Shown piece after piece: positions 24,501 to 34,144 of a stretch of DNA of 64,000 bases. A model generated the notes under the pieces. That model ran no database searches and was not told where the DNA came from. It saw only the letters and a list, made by a program, of their open reading frames with translations. Each line of letters begins with the position of its first letter. Positions within the stretch are counted from its first letter, which is position 1. The translations under genes were made by a program, and so were the position numbers. Origin of the DNA: Ramazzottius varieornatus (Eukaryota > Tardigrada > Eutardigrada > Parachela > Ramazzottiidae); contig BDGG01000003.1 of NCBI GenBank assembly GCA_001949185.1, positions 2,295,404 through 2,359,403 of the forward strand, written 5' to 3'.

Positions 24501-24796
24501 TAGGAAAACAGTCTTGTTTGTCGAGTTCACTTTCCTTGGATGTGTCTGATGACTTTTCTTTTACTTATAGGTACGTGGAACTGCTTCTGCGCTTCTCCGC
24601 CATGGACAAGCTAGAGGTGGTTCGTGACGGGTCGACCGTATTCGTGCGAGAGATCGACCCGAAGCGTCCACCCAAGCTCGTGCCGAAAGCCGTCGAAGGT
24701 GCGCCGTTGAGCAGTCTGAGCTTAACTCAGCTGGTTCCTCAGTACCGAACGGCTTTGTCCACCAATGGTACTTTTGTGATCAACTTTCAACAGTAA
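9553..24796 (+). CDS. PIAS-type SUMO E3 ligase fused to an N-terminal chromo-barrel domain
   Basis: Thirteen exons give 1093 residues: 9553-9658, 9749-9884, 13849-13944, 19724-19833, 20733-20813, 21039-21812, 22053-22706, 22999-23391, 23454-23671, 23764-23901, 23966-24068, 24139-24385, 24571-24796. Residues 36 to about 112 form an MRG15/MSL3-like chromo barrel (GESVWAYWKDKWFQSK, GYKVHYANWGSKYDEWV). A long Lys/Pro/Ser linker follows. Residues about 680-900 resemble the PINIT domain. Residues about 960-1010 are an SP-RING with likely zinc ligands C979, H981, C1003 and C1006 (ACQHNECFD, WICPLCNK), the part that binds the SUMO E2 Ubc9. The SAP domain usual at a PIAS N-terminus was not found. Every junction keeps phase, including exon 3 to exon 4 across a 5.8-kb, transposon-filled intron. 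That junction alone carries the fusion. No MRG domain was seen. The PIAS half is certain; the fusion is likely but unproven. Confidence 0.78.
10055..10170. mobile_element. Solo terminal end of a Tc5-like element
   Basis: After CTGA the sequence runs CAAGGGATTTACGCC, then GACCGAGAGGTAGAGG, GAGTTTGCTCC and GGCGGAAAAATCCTG. These match in order the left ends at 14444 and 53855. No transposase or matching right end follows nearby, so it is a decayed solo end or internally deleted copy in an intron of the PIAS-fusion gene. Confidence 0.6.
12234..12808. repeat. TIR element with TA ends (MITE-like)
   Basis: The left end TAGAGATGGGATAAGTGTG and right end CACTTATCGCATCTCTA are inverted repeats of about 22 bp. 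The interior has many ACCGAAATT-type blocks in both orientations, so much of the 575 bp can pair with itself. No coding capacity is seen. TA at both tips suggests a Tc1/mariner-type target duplication. It lies in the 3.96-kb intron 9885-13848 of the PIAS-fusion gene. Confidence 0.6.
14444..16824 (+). mobile_element. Tc5-like DNA transposon, copy 1 (inactive)
   Basis: About 2.38 kb bounded by inverted repeats of at least 150 bp: the left begins CGAGGGGATTGGCAC and the right ends GTGCCAATCCCCTCG. TGA stands directly outside both ends. Deleting the element and one TGA leaves CACTGAGTCAGTG, which contains CTGAG and so fits the CTNAG target with TNA duplication known for Tc4/Tc5 elements of nematodes. 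Inside is a three-exon transposase pseudogene. The element occupies most of the 5.8-kb intron between exons 3 and 4 of the PIAS-fusion gene, in the same orientation as the gene. Confidence 0.85.
14781..16612 (+). pseudogene. Tc5/pogo-type transposase, disrupted
   Basis: Three exons at 14781-14898, 14961-15570 and from 15641, laid out like those of copy 2 at 54175. Compared with that copy, this one has a TAA in exon 1 (14829-14831), a one-base deletion near 15889-15893 that shifts the frame, one missing codon near 16098, and a TAG at 16367-16369. Recognisable parts are the N-terminal DNA-binding region, a DDE-type catalytic core (NADQSG, FLADSWPTF, IQPLDV) and a Cys/His-rich C-terminus (KRSLLLKCGWCKS), the last typical of Tc5 transposases. 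It cannot encode a full-length enzyme. Confidence 0.85.
18242..18475. repeat. Foldback element with TTAGCCGT-rich arms
   Basis: The left arm has repeated TTAGCCGTTC, then GGCTAAAAATATTTTAGCCG, and ends near TTTATTGATG. The right arm is its complement in reverse order (CATCAATAAATC, TACAATACATTTTAGCCGC, ACGGCTAAGAACGGCTAAAG). Arms are about 85-115 bp with a short loop. The left arm carries an extra internal duplication. It lies in the same large PIAS-fusion intron, 1.4 kb after the Tc5-like copy. Confidence 0.8.
21838..21957. repeat. Palindromic 120-bp MITE, copy 2 (PIAS intron)
   Basis: Central arm CCCAAGTGGCGCACGTTTTC pairs with the degraded right arm GGGCGTCACTCAGGG; the outer right end reads CTCATTTGCCGAGGCTCC. 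It fills half of the 240-bp intron 21813-22052. Confidence 0.8.
22777..22883. repeat. Palindromic 120-bp MITE, copy 3 (PIAS intron)
   Basis: CTCATGTGGCGCACATTC and TGTGCGCCACTTAC form the centre; the left tip GGGATGTCGGG matches the family end, while the right outer end is worn. It lies within intron 22707-22998. Confidence 0.75.
24418..24535. repeat. Palindromic 120-bp MITE, copy 4 (PIAS intron)
   Basis: TTCAAGTGGCGCACGTTTCC faces GTAAAGTGCGCCGCTTAG, and the outer arms AACTGAGACAGGATCG and GTCGAGTTCAC are weakly paired. It occupies most of the 185-bp intron 24386-24570. Confidence 0.75.
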
Positions 24797-25084
24797 TTTG
24801 GTTTTGTGATATGGATCGAGAAGCCGACCGACGTATTTTACCAGCTTGTGATGTGTTTTTCGTTTCTTTCACTGTTATTACATTCATGTGCATTTACTGT
24901 AACAAGTTAAGACTTTATTTATAATAATCAGTACTGAATGATTTTTACGTTGAGCAATGAAGATTCGGCCAAAGGTGCTGCTTTTTTGCTTTTCATGGAC
25001 TAACGCTGTGCTGTTTCGCAGCTTTGAAATACGGTTTTCATTTGTGAGCAATTATCGAGTACGGGATATGGAATACCTTTACGT

Positions 25085-28000
25085 CTACCGACGAGCTTGT
25101 TTATTTTGCTTTTCTGATTCAGCCGCTGTCTGTTTTGTGGCGACATCTTCTATCTCTATTATTACGTCTTGGTCACCGACGGTTTCACCGGGCTTGAAGT
25201 TTACCTTTTTCACCTGTAATAGTGAAATTACGTAAACGAAAAGTTTTGTCGCATCGAGCAGAATTGTAAGAAGGGATTTACCTTGCCAGTTACCGCTGCT
25301 GTTAGTCCATTCTGCATCTTCATAGCCTCGATCACGCAGACTTCCATTCCTTCCGATACCATATCGCCAACAGACACTGCTATCGACTTCACTAGTCCTG
25401 GCATAGGTGCGAGTCTAAAGAAGAGTAGGTTAGACATGAGGTGCCGGCGGAAAGTTAAAGGAATGTACCGTACTGCCGTTGCCTACATACTTTCAGGCGC
25501 AACCTCATCGTGAAAAGAAAGTATGCAGGTTCATGACATACCGGCGAATTGTGCGTGGCCGTCCCTCAGAGTACGATTTTCCACACGGAAGACAGCATAA
25601 CAAGGTGGATTAAGAGAAACCCAGACTTACACTTGTCGACTAGTGTCGGCGACTTTCTTGGCCGGCATCCAGTGCAGATATTTATGAACATCTTCCTGGT
25701 AGACATGAAGCGGGAATACTGAACCCAGGTACTGCAGCTCGATCTTCCCCACTGCATTGCGACTGATCAGCTGCAGGACTCGTTGTTGACCATTAACGGT
25801 CACCCGAATGACTGGATCTGCTAGGTTGATGGAGTCGCTGATTTCCAGTTCCGTGTCCTGGATCCTGGCTTTGAACGTCTTGGCGGCTTTGTTGTACTGT
25901 ACGGATACAGGCTCGCTGGTCTCCCCGACGCGAATCTGCAATCGATCTTGTTACGGACTTGATCAAGACGAGAAAAGATAAGGAGTTATTACGTTTAGAT
26001 TATAGACGCGTTCACGAGATGAGTGCTTCGATCCTTGTGTGGAGTTGAGGAACTTTCGGTCACGAAGTTTATCGGTAACGTAAAGGCAGCCGGCTACGAT
26101 GGCAAGAATTTGCTTTTCTTTCGCTTCCAACTGTTTCCCACGGAAACCATTTGGGTAGACGGTGGGCAGGTAGGCTGTGTTAATGTCGCCCCTAACGAAC
26201 CTATCGAAGAAACCAGCATGGAAGATCGTTGTGCGGTTCACAAATCCAGGAATTGCTACCTTTCAGGCACCTGCATACACTTCACCGCACGTTTAGCGAA
26301 GTTCTCGCGTACTCAGGTCCGAGCAAAAGCAGAAGGCAGCAGAACACGGCCTTGATTACCACTCTATTGTGGATCAAGGCTGTGTTTCCTTAATACTTTC
26401 ATCAAAAAAGCACGAACCTGTCTTCGGTGACGATGTCTCGTAAGAGGGGAATGTTATGTGTAACACCTCGGATGACATATTCGTCAAGCGAGTCGGCAAG
26501 GAGGTCCAAGGCATGCTGGCGGTCTTTGCCAACGGTGATCAGCTTGCAGATCATCGGGTCGTAGAAGAGACTGATCTCAGAGCCTTCGGTAATACCCGTA
26601 TCGCACCGAATATACCCATCCTGAGGCACTTCCCCTATGGACTTGTTCTGCGGTTCTCGGTAGACCTTCAGCCGACCCACCGAAGGTAAGCCAAAGGCTT
26701 TGAAAGGATCCTCCGCGTACACTCTTGCTTCGAAGGACCATCCGTGGATCTTGATGTCGTTTTGTGTGAAACGGAGAGGGTAACCACGAGCTGAACGTAA
26801 CATGTGGTAAACGATATCGACGCCTGCACCAAAAAAAACCCATAATTTTACAGCAAGCGTATCACTTGAGAGCTCGGCAATCAGACTGTATCACATTGTT
26901 TTCCTACGTGACGTACGTTCTCGATGATAATAGCTGGAAGTGTACGTCACTTGCAGAAACGATGTGGTCGAGCTCGTTTGCCGTGCTCCCATTTTTAAGG
27001 AATGGACGCAGCGTACCTGTGATAGATTCTGTGATGGGATGCTCGACTTGTAAGCGAGTATTCATTTCGAGAAAGTAAAAGTTCTTGTGCTTGTCCACCA
27101 GGAACTCTATGGTCCCCGCGGAGTCATATCCGACGGCTTTGGCCAGAGCCACAGCTTGTTCACCCATTCTCTTCCGTAGTTCCGGATCGACAAACGGACT
27201 GGGCGCTTCTTCGATCACCTTCTGGTTTCTTCTTTGAATGGAACATTCGCGTTCGTTCAGGTAGATCGCGTTTCCGTGCTTGTCCCCGATCAACTGAAAG
27301 CAGTTTCAGGGTCGTACGCTAAGGTGGAATTAGATTGGTGAAAGTATGTAAACATACCTGGACTTCGATGTGACGGGGTTCTTCGATGTACTTCTCAATC
27401 AGCATCCGATCGTCGGCAAAGCTGGACTTGGCTTCTTGCTGGGATAACCTGTAACCGTCCCGAGCTTCATGATCGTTCGTTGCGATACGCATGCCTTTTC
27501 CACCACCTCCGGCTGATGCTTTGATCATCACAGGATAACCGATTTCCTTTGCAAGTTGAACGCAATGGTCGGCGTCCTAAAAAAGGTCATTAAGAAATGT
27601 TACCAAATTAGTCTCTACCAGTTATCATTCGCAAACTTAGCTGGTAGCTTACTTTGACTTCCCCTTTGAAACCTGGAATGGTGTTCACTCTAGCCTTCAC
27701 GGCCAACTCCTTGCTGTGAATCTTGTCCCCGAGAGCGTTGATGGCAAAACTGTTTGGTCCGACGAAGGCGATCTTCTCTTTCTCGAGATGCGCGGCAAAC
27801 TCTGTGAAACAAAGAAACTCCTACTCGTATATAAATCAAGGGCTTCCGGATACCTAGAAATTCGGAAAAACATCGTTACGAGTACCTGTGTTTTCGGAGA
27901 GGAAACCATAACCGGGATGGACGGCTTGCGCTCCCGTCTTCCTGCACGCATCGATGATCCGCTCCCATCGTAGATAACTATCCGCGGTCTGCGCTGTTCC

Positions 28001-28367
28001 GATCAAGATGGCTTGGTCCGCCATACGGACATGCATGGCGTTGGAATCGACATCGCTGTGGACCGCTACCGTCTTGATCCCAAGCGTCTGCAATATTTAT
28101 CAGGTATTGATGGAGTAACGACTTTCGTTCTTAGTACCAGACGAGGCTTACCTTGCATGTCTTGATGATCCGACACGCAATCTCTCCGCGATTGGCAATG
28201 AGCACTTTGTCGAAGAGAGGTTCCTTCTTGTCATAGTGGTCGTTGAAGTACAGGGAAAACAGGCGTGCGGAGTGAAAGCTGGGAAAGGAAGCAGGGGAGC
28301 TTTGATGTGTGTATATCCTGCCGAGACGAGGCAGCCAGTGAGTTCGGCTGGCACTCAAGAGCCGCAT
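25085..28367 (-). CDS. PCCA: Propionyl-CoA carboxylase alpha subunit, mitochondrial
   Basis: Ten exons on the minus strand: 28152-28367, 27886-28087, 27653-27801, 27358-27576, 27017-27293, 26418-26823, 25993-26200, 25631-25935, 25282-25414, 25085-25213. The model has 747 residues (human 728). It begins with a basic, Ser-rich presumed mitochondrial presequence, then the biotin carboxylase domain: [14 protein letters not shown], the ATP-grasp loop GGGGKG at 212-217, [13 protein letters not shown], and the catalytic [10 protein letters not shown] around 338-345. The BT linker follows, then the biotinyl domain with EAMKMQN, biotin attached at K693. It carboxylates propionyl-CoA together with the beta subunit (not in this window) in odd-chain fatty acid and branched amino acid breakdown. 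The start at 28367 is the first in-frame ATG; an upstream exon is possible. It converges on the PIAS-fusion gene 289 bp away. Confidence 0.97.
26868..26990. repeat. Palindromic 120-bp MITE, copy 5 (PCCA intron)
   Basis: CCTACGTGACGTACGTTCTC and GTGTACGTCACTTGCAG form the centre, with outer right end GAGCTCGTTTGCCGTGCTCCC. It fills about two thirds of the 193-bp intron 26824-27016, while the other internal PCCA introns are 57-84 bp, apart from those at 25415-25630 and 26201-26417. Confidence 0.8.
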
Positions 28368-29039
28368 TTGCGAAGATGTCCTGCAGGTGAAGAGTGCGGT
28401 AAGGCTACAAAGAAGAATGGGACGTACCTGCAAGCTGGATTTCTGCTGGGAGGCACTGCAGGAAGCAAGAAATGGGGGAATCTCTAGGAAAGATTCTCAA
28501 TCGATCAGCTGATCGCCGATCCGCGGTAAGCTATGTATAAACACATAGTAATGTAATGTGACATGATATTACGTGGCCGTACATTACTATATGAGTAAGT
28601 ACTCGTACCTGATACTTCCGGTTCGTACTCCGGTAAGTGTCGCGGTCTTGGACTCTTGTACTCTCTGGTCTGGAGAAATTCTGCTCAATGCATAAGCATG
28701 TGAGCGTCGGCTGTGATCTTGAATTCTTGATCGTTTCATAACTGACACCTTTCATCTAGAAGGAGTTCAACATCCGACTCATCGGGAAGAAAGATAACAC
28801 GCACTCTGGGTCCGCAAGGGCGCCGAGGATACCTCAACGGTACGCAACTTATAAAGTTTTTTAATGTGAACATCAGCTTACGCTCAAGGTGGTTCAAGCG
28901 GATCGGAAAAGAAGACCGAAACAACAAAAGTCAGTCAACGTTTTGGGAAAAATGATAGGGCTCATCAGCTGACCGAGCACAACTAACCGAGTTGTGTTGA
29001 CACATTTCACCGGAAGTCAGAAGAAAAAGATGAGCAAAA
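28368..29039. other. Spacer between ARMT1 and PCCA
   Basis: This 672-bp stretch holds the presumed 3' end of ARMT1 and the 5' region of PCCA, both on the minus strand. The open frame continues upstream of the PCCA ATG to about 28433 without another ATG. No other gene or repeat was recognised. Confidence 0.4.
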
Positions 29040-30936
29040 TCACCGGTAAGAAGGATTGAGAAATTGAACTACATTATAATGACCAGAAGTGAGCCAATCG
29101 TTCGCCTCTCTGTACACCGTCTCAGCTTGTCCTCCCACTAGACCCACGACCACTTCCGCCTTCAGTCCGCGCAACGCGCATAACGGAGCTGGATGGAAGG
29201 ACCGCAGCGCCGTCCTAAAGGGCGTTGTATGGGACCATTTCAAATCTCCCGTCAGTTTACGATAGTTGAGGTCCCCCTTTACGATGATTAAAGACGATTG
29301 TTGCAGGTACGAATACAGCTTCGGTGCTCTCGACTAAAATCGAAAATCCCCAGATGACAGTCAATCAATCGAATAGATTTGCTTGATTGGCTCACCTGCA
29401 TGTAATCGAAATCGTACGGCATGGTCCAGAAAGGATCGGTCGTCAGGACGAACTTCCCCGTCATCAAGTAGTTTCTCCATTTCTGTCCATACTTCCCACT
29501 GTGATCGTCGATGATGTCCAGCATGCGAAGGAAGTCCGCGATGGTGGTGTCAGAAACGAACCAGGGAAGACCTTTGACGTGATAGCAGACTTGAGTGGCC
29601 AATCTGGAAGCAATGAGGAACTCTCCAAAGATCAAGTCAGTTACCAGCTCCTGGCCATAATTATCACAGATGATGTCAACTCGCACGTGACTCTCTCGGG
29701 AACGGCCTTGATGGCAGGAAAGGAGGTGCGCCCATACTTGCTCGCTATCATCAACCAGGATAGCTTCACCCATCTTGTTATGTGTGTCGCTATCGTAGGC
29801 GTCAGATTTGAACGGTTCTCGACCAGCCGACAGTGAAAGATCACCTTTGTTTCCCCACAAGGATAACTATAAAGAAACAGGACATTAATAATTTACTTTC
29901 TATACGAAGGCTAACGTGGAACTAAGCAAGGATAATATAATCTACAAGGGAAACCGGATGAAATCCAATCGATTTCGGTTTTGCGATGACATCGTTCAAG
30001 GGATGTCGTCCGTAATTATGATGGACGACAAACAGTCGTTGTGAATTTCAGCAGGAGCAATCAGCCTGACGAGCTGTAATCTCAAGCTCAGTCACACAAA
30101 TGGCAACACTGATTAGTTCCCTTTTCTAAAGCGTAGTTCGGATGAAGGCTATTCGGGACTTGGGAGAGTTTCTCGATATAAATCACCCGCAAAAACTGGT
30201 GGAAGCTGTCTTCGAACGTCTCCGGGCCAGACTTGTCGGAAGCCAAGGCTTTTGCCATGATGGTGGAAAGGTTGTTCAGCAGTGAATGGATGGTCTCCGT
30301 ACAGTCGCGTAACGATTCAGCTTTCTGCCATTTGAACGGATCCAGTCGTTTCAAATGCTTCCTGCAAAACGAAAGCTGAACTTAGAGCAGCGAAGAAATT
30401 CGCACTTCTCAGTTCTACCTACGTTTCTTGGATGGCAAGTGATATGCGACGGTACAAGTAACATTCGGCAAAGAGGAAGGACACTTCGAACCATTTGGGT
30501 AGGTCTTCTGGATTAACCACGTTTTGAGCAATCTTCGTAGTAAATGCATGGTTCCACTCTTCCAAGTCATCCGTGATGAACTCGTCCGCGGATGCGGAAG
30601 CTGGTGTAAGGCTTCGGGACGACGGAAAGGGAGTCATCGTCTTGTTGGTCTGCATTTCATTGCGAAGCTTGGCTAGTGCACCCAGAACATACTTCAGGTC
30701 TTCCTCCGCCTCCTGCAACAGACTCTTCAGATTATGTATGCACAACAACGTCAAATGCCCCCGAATGTACCTGTCGTCGAACGTTCCACGCCTCTTGTGG
30801 ACCACCTGGATGAGCGTGATGTGCATCCTCGAGCTCCTTCTCGCCGTAGACTTGCGACTTGTATCGACTGAGGTGATCAACGATTCTGGTCAAAATGATG
30901 GGAAGACGTGTTTGGATGGTATGATAAGCAAAAGAC
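29040..30936 (-). CDS. ARMT1: ARMT1 / DUF89 damage-control phosphatase (N-terminal exon missing from model)
   Basis: Five exons on the minus strand: 30771-30936, 30423-30712, 30187-30361, 29396-29866, 29040-29333; about 464 residues visible. The first opens with SFAYHTIQTRLPIILTRIVD, matching human ARMT1 SFAYLTIKDRIPQILTKVID. Further landmarks are KLRNEMQT, ECYLYRRI, LWGNKGDLS, DNYGQELVTDLI, PWFVSDTTIADF, KGDLNYRKLTGD and FHPAPLCALR. DUF89 enzymes are metal-dependent phosphatases acting on damaged sugar-phosphate metabolites; a protein carboxyl methyltransferase activity has also been reported for human ARMT1. Asp and Asn of DNYGQE and Asp of KGDLN are metal or phosphate-contact positions of the family. 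The first exon (about 15 residues in human) was not found; it should end two bases into a codon and lie right of 30936. Confidence 0.92.
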
Positions 30937-31714
30937 CTGCAGAATACCAAGAGCAGGACTTAACAGTAAATATCAAGAGCATAAATAGTTCCGAAGACGA
31001 TAATTACGCTATATATATGTGTACTTGGTATCAAAGGCGGAAAGTGGGAAGGGAGTTTCGTTACGGTTCCGAGGATCGTGGCTCTGTAGACTTTCATGGT
31101 GGGTGTTCGCCACTTGTGTCATCTTACTGTCCAAGAATCAACAGCCGAGAACTCCGGATGAAACACGGTCGAGCTTGGCAACGTACAAATGACCTCGGCT
31201 GTCAGCGATGCCGCGTAGAAGTGACTTCCGGTGCTCACTGGGCGTGTTGTAGATCGGCTGTGAATGGTATCTCTGGAGCGAGCTGCAGCTTGTAGTCCGC
31301 ACAACGTTACCCTACATCCGTTCCAACACTCCAGCTCTAGGACAGCCCTAAACGGTAGAAATGCAGACCGAAATGTTAAGGAAGATGGGAATAGAGCCAG
31401 TGCTACTCCCGAATCCCGATTCCCGATTCCCGACTGGGTCGATTGACAATTTGACATGTCATACAGTTTCATGTCATGTTATATAAGAGAAGTACATGGC
31501 AGGACATCACCAGAACATCACATGGCACAACAGTGTCCTTCCACACCATGTCAGAGTGTCTGCAAAATGGCAAATTATGGCTTTATAGAGAAAAATTGTG
31601 GCTTCATAGGGGAAAATTATGGCTTTATAGGGGGCCAGATTTCTGTTTGCTCTTCAAACTCTAAAGTCGCTCATCAGGCTACTTCACTTGTGTTGCAGCT
31701 GGCACATACCCATC
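30937..31714. other. Divergent region between ARMT1 and SNAPC2-like genes
   Basis: This interval should hold the missing first exon of ARMT1 and the promoters of both divergent genes. It contains a run of CCCGATT-type heptamers at about 31407-31434 and a 21-bp tandem repeat at 31571-31635. No exon could be placed securely. Confidence 0.4.
31571..31635. repeat. Three tandem copies of a 21-bp unit
   Basis: Units of the form AAAATTATGGCTTTATAGGGG follow each other three times with one or two substitutions, just upstream of the SNAPC2-like start. Too short to assign to a family. Confidence 0.7.
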
Positions 31715-33654
31715 ATGAATTACCTTCGGAAGCTAGCCCCACCACCTGCACAACTAGAACCGGGCCCGGACTACTCTGGCAGCTCCACAAGCGAAGCAGG
31801 ACCAACCACTTCCGGTGAGCCTTCCTTCGATCAGCTTGTTAATGAGTGCCAACAGACCATCTCGCAGTATCCCATCGTGCCCGGCAAACTTCCCGTCGGA
31901 TGCCCGAGTCAGGCCGGCAGAGAGAAAGCATCCCCCATCGTACCTGGCAAACGTCCAGTTGGACGTCCGAGAAAGACGAATGAAGGGAAAGCCCAGGCGA
32001 AATCACTGAAAGCAGCCAAGCGTCGCTCAACTACCGCACGCGAAGACATCAACGAAGGCATTCAGCTCTTCCCATCTCCCAAGCGCAAACGTGGACGTCC
32101 TCGAAAGTCTGATACTGTCACCATCAGTCCACTGCAGGACGATGAAGTTGAACCGGAAGTACTTCCTGTAGCTGTGCGAAACCCTGTTAACGGTGTGGGC
32201 GAACTGTTGCAAAGTTCCGCTGGGCAGTCCATCAACGGGCCGCGTGTCCTTCGTCTTAAGCGCTCTCAGCTGAAAAATCCCGACAGCAACGGCGAAAGTA
32301 CGGAGCAGAACGTGGGGAATGAGGTGGTGGATGAAGATGACTGGGGGCCATATCAGTTAAGAGACAGGTAACATATACAAACGATAATTTCGGTCCATGC
32401 GAAGGTTGTCGTTGATCTCTTCCTCTCTTTGGTTTAAGATCGGCCAAGAAGAAGAAAAAGAAGAAAAAAGATGGCATCGCAGAGAAGAGAGGAAGGAAGC
32501 CTTTGTCGCCACCTCGATACGATCCTGAGACGGGAGCGTTGCACAACTTTGTTGGGCAGTCGTTCAAGGGGAAGCGCGGAAAGAAGGTTGCGGTGGGCGA
32601 TAGTGCTTCGTACTGCTGGCTGAACTTCTGGACGGAACAGGAGAAGAATGGTTTGATAGCTACTGTGCAAAAGTATGGTATCGATGCTCCGGCGGAGAAG
32701 CTGCGGAAATTCGTACCGCTGGGCGGAAGTCCTAGACCTGTTCGGGATGTAAGTTCGTCTCACAATCACAGTGCACTCCCCAGTCCAATCACATCTTTCT
32801 GTTTAGCTAACTTCCGTCCATGTTATCCCTTAAGGTGGATGTCTTTGTTCAACTTCTGAGAAGGAAGTCCAAGAAACTGGTTTATGGCGCGAAGAACTTC
32901 GATCTGGACTGTGGCCTCAACAGCCAGTATGTCATGGTAAGATTCCCCTCTCTTCAGCGATCTCTCTTCTTTTTATGATGGCCTTTTCTGACACCCGCAT
33001 GATCCTATGATTATAACGAAACCACCACAGTATTTTATCAGCCGATAAAGTAATGGTGTTCTTCCCACAGGCGACCAAACTACCCTTCGCCCGGAATCCG
33101 GTGGGATATATGCACGCGAACACTCCCGAACTGCCCACGCTTCTGAAACAGGTATGGATGATCTGACTGATGTTGAAAGTTTCTTATACATTTTCAGTTC
33201 CTTGTGATTTTAGGCCTTTCTTCACGCTGTGGATACACCAGAGAAGAGTGAAGAACCGATCGAGGAGAACAACCTGGACTTCGACCGCGTTTACCGAGTT
33301 CTCGGCAAGTGTTTCGATCCGAAATCCACCCCAGAATCTCTGGCAAAGCTGGTGTCGCCAGTGGACATCCGCATGCTGCGACATCTCTTGTCGCGCATCG
33401 AGACCACGGCGGCGACTCTTTCCGAGCAGAACGCACCGCTGGTCCAGACGACCGTATCACGAATGAAAGCTGTAGACTCACCGGCTTCTGCTCATAAAGA
33501 AAGTCTGGAGCGCTTTCCGTTCAGTACCGAGGCTCCCGCTGAAGGGGACTTCGGCCAGATAGCGCAGCAGCTAGCCTGCATACCTGACGTGAATAACCTT
33601 CGCCTACGACCTAGCGATTTGCTTTTTAACCTTCACGATGCGGCTGCGTCGTAA
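31715..33654 (+). CDS. SNAPC2: SNAPC2-like snRNA-activating complex subunit with AT-hooks
   Basis: Five exons: 31715-32367, 32439-32748, 32835-32936, 33071-33151, 33214-33654; 528 residues. AT-hook motifs lie at about 79-87 (GKRPVGRPRK) and 124-131 (KRKRGRPRK), with a decayed one at 57-64 (GKLPVGCP), apparently from an internal duplication. A poly-Lys run opens exon 2. Residues about 278-330 resemble the Myb/SANT-like part of SNAPC2 (FWTEQEKNGLIATVQKYG, then VFVQLLRRKSKKL). The C-terminal third matches the SNAPC2 conserved block (LDFDRVYRVLGKC, then IRMLRHLLSRIE) and ends LRLRPSDLLFNL. SNAPc drives transcription of snRNA genes by Pol II and Pol III. Human SNAPC2 (334 residues) lacks the AT-hook extension. 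The start is the first ATG after an acceptor at 31698, so a non-coding first exon is likely. Similarity was judged by eye. Confidence 0.6.
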
Positions 33655-33687
33655 ACAAGTGTTTCTTTATGTCTGTTTCAGGGATTG

Positions 33688-33803
33688 GGAGGTGGACAAA
33701 TGATTTGAAGCAAATTGTTTTCCAAGTGGCGCACACTTTCAGCCAATAATATGAAGCCCTGCGCCACTTGAGCTAACGTTCTGCCTCCATTCATTTGCCT
33801 ACA
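33688..33803. repeat. Palindromic 120-bp MITE, copy 6 (intergenic)
   Basis: Starts GGGAGGTGGACAAATG, has central arms TCCAAGTGGCGCACAC and CTGCGCCACTTGAG, and ends CATTCATTTGCC. It sits 33 bp after the SNAPC2-like stop, probably within its 3' UTR. Confidence 0.8.
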
Positions 33804-34144
33804 TCACGATTACGTGGTTTCCAGCCAGATAAAAGCTTTTCTTTGACTGAAAAGCGTACCGCAGGATACTTCTTGTTTAGTAGTTGACTTCATCCATAGG
33901 ATACATGAAAATAAAACAGAACATCTGATGCCGTAAAACAACCCAATGCAAACACTAATTATGATATTTTCAGATTCAAATAAGCGTCAGTAAACAGGAA
34001 AAAAAACGTCTGATAAAACAGCTTAAACCTTGGCATGTCTAACTTTGCTACCAAGTACACAAACTGCACAAATCTGGAAACCACGGCGAGACCAACCGGA
34101 AATTAGTTTTACGAAGCTCACATTCGGACATCAGAGGCTCGCTC

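Noticed and set aside
31119-31472. 117-codon minus-strand frame considered as the missing first ARMT1 exon
   Set aside because: Its frame does not reach a donor in the phase required by the exon starting at 30936, and its sequence shows no similarity to the ARMT1 N-terminus.
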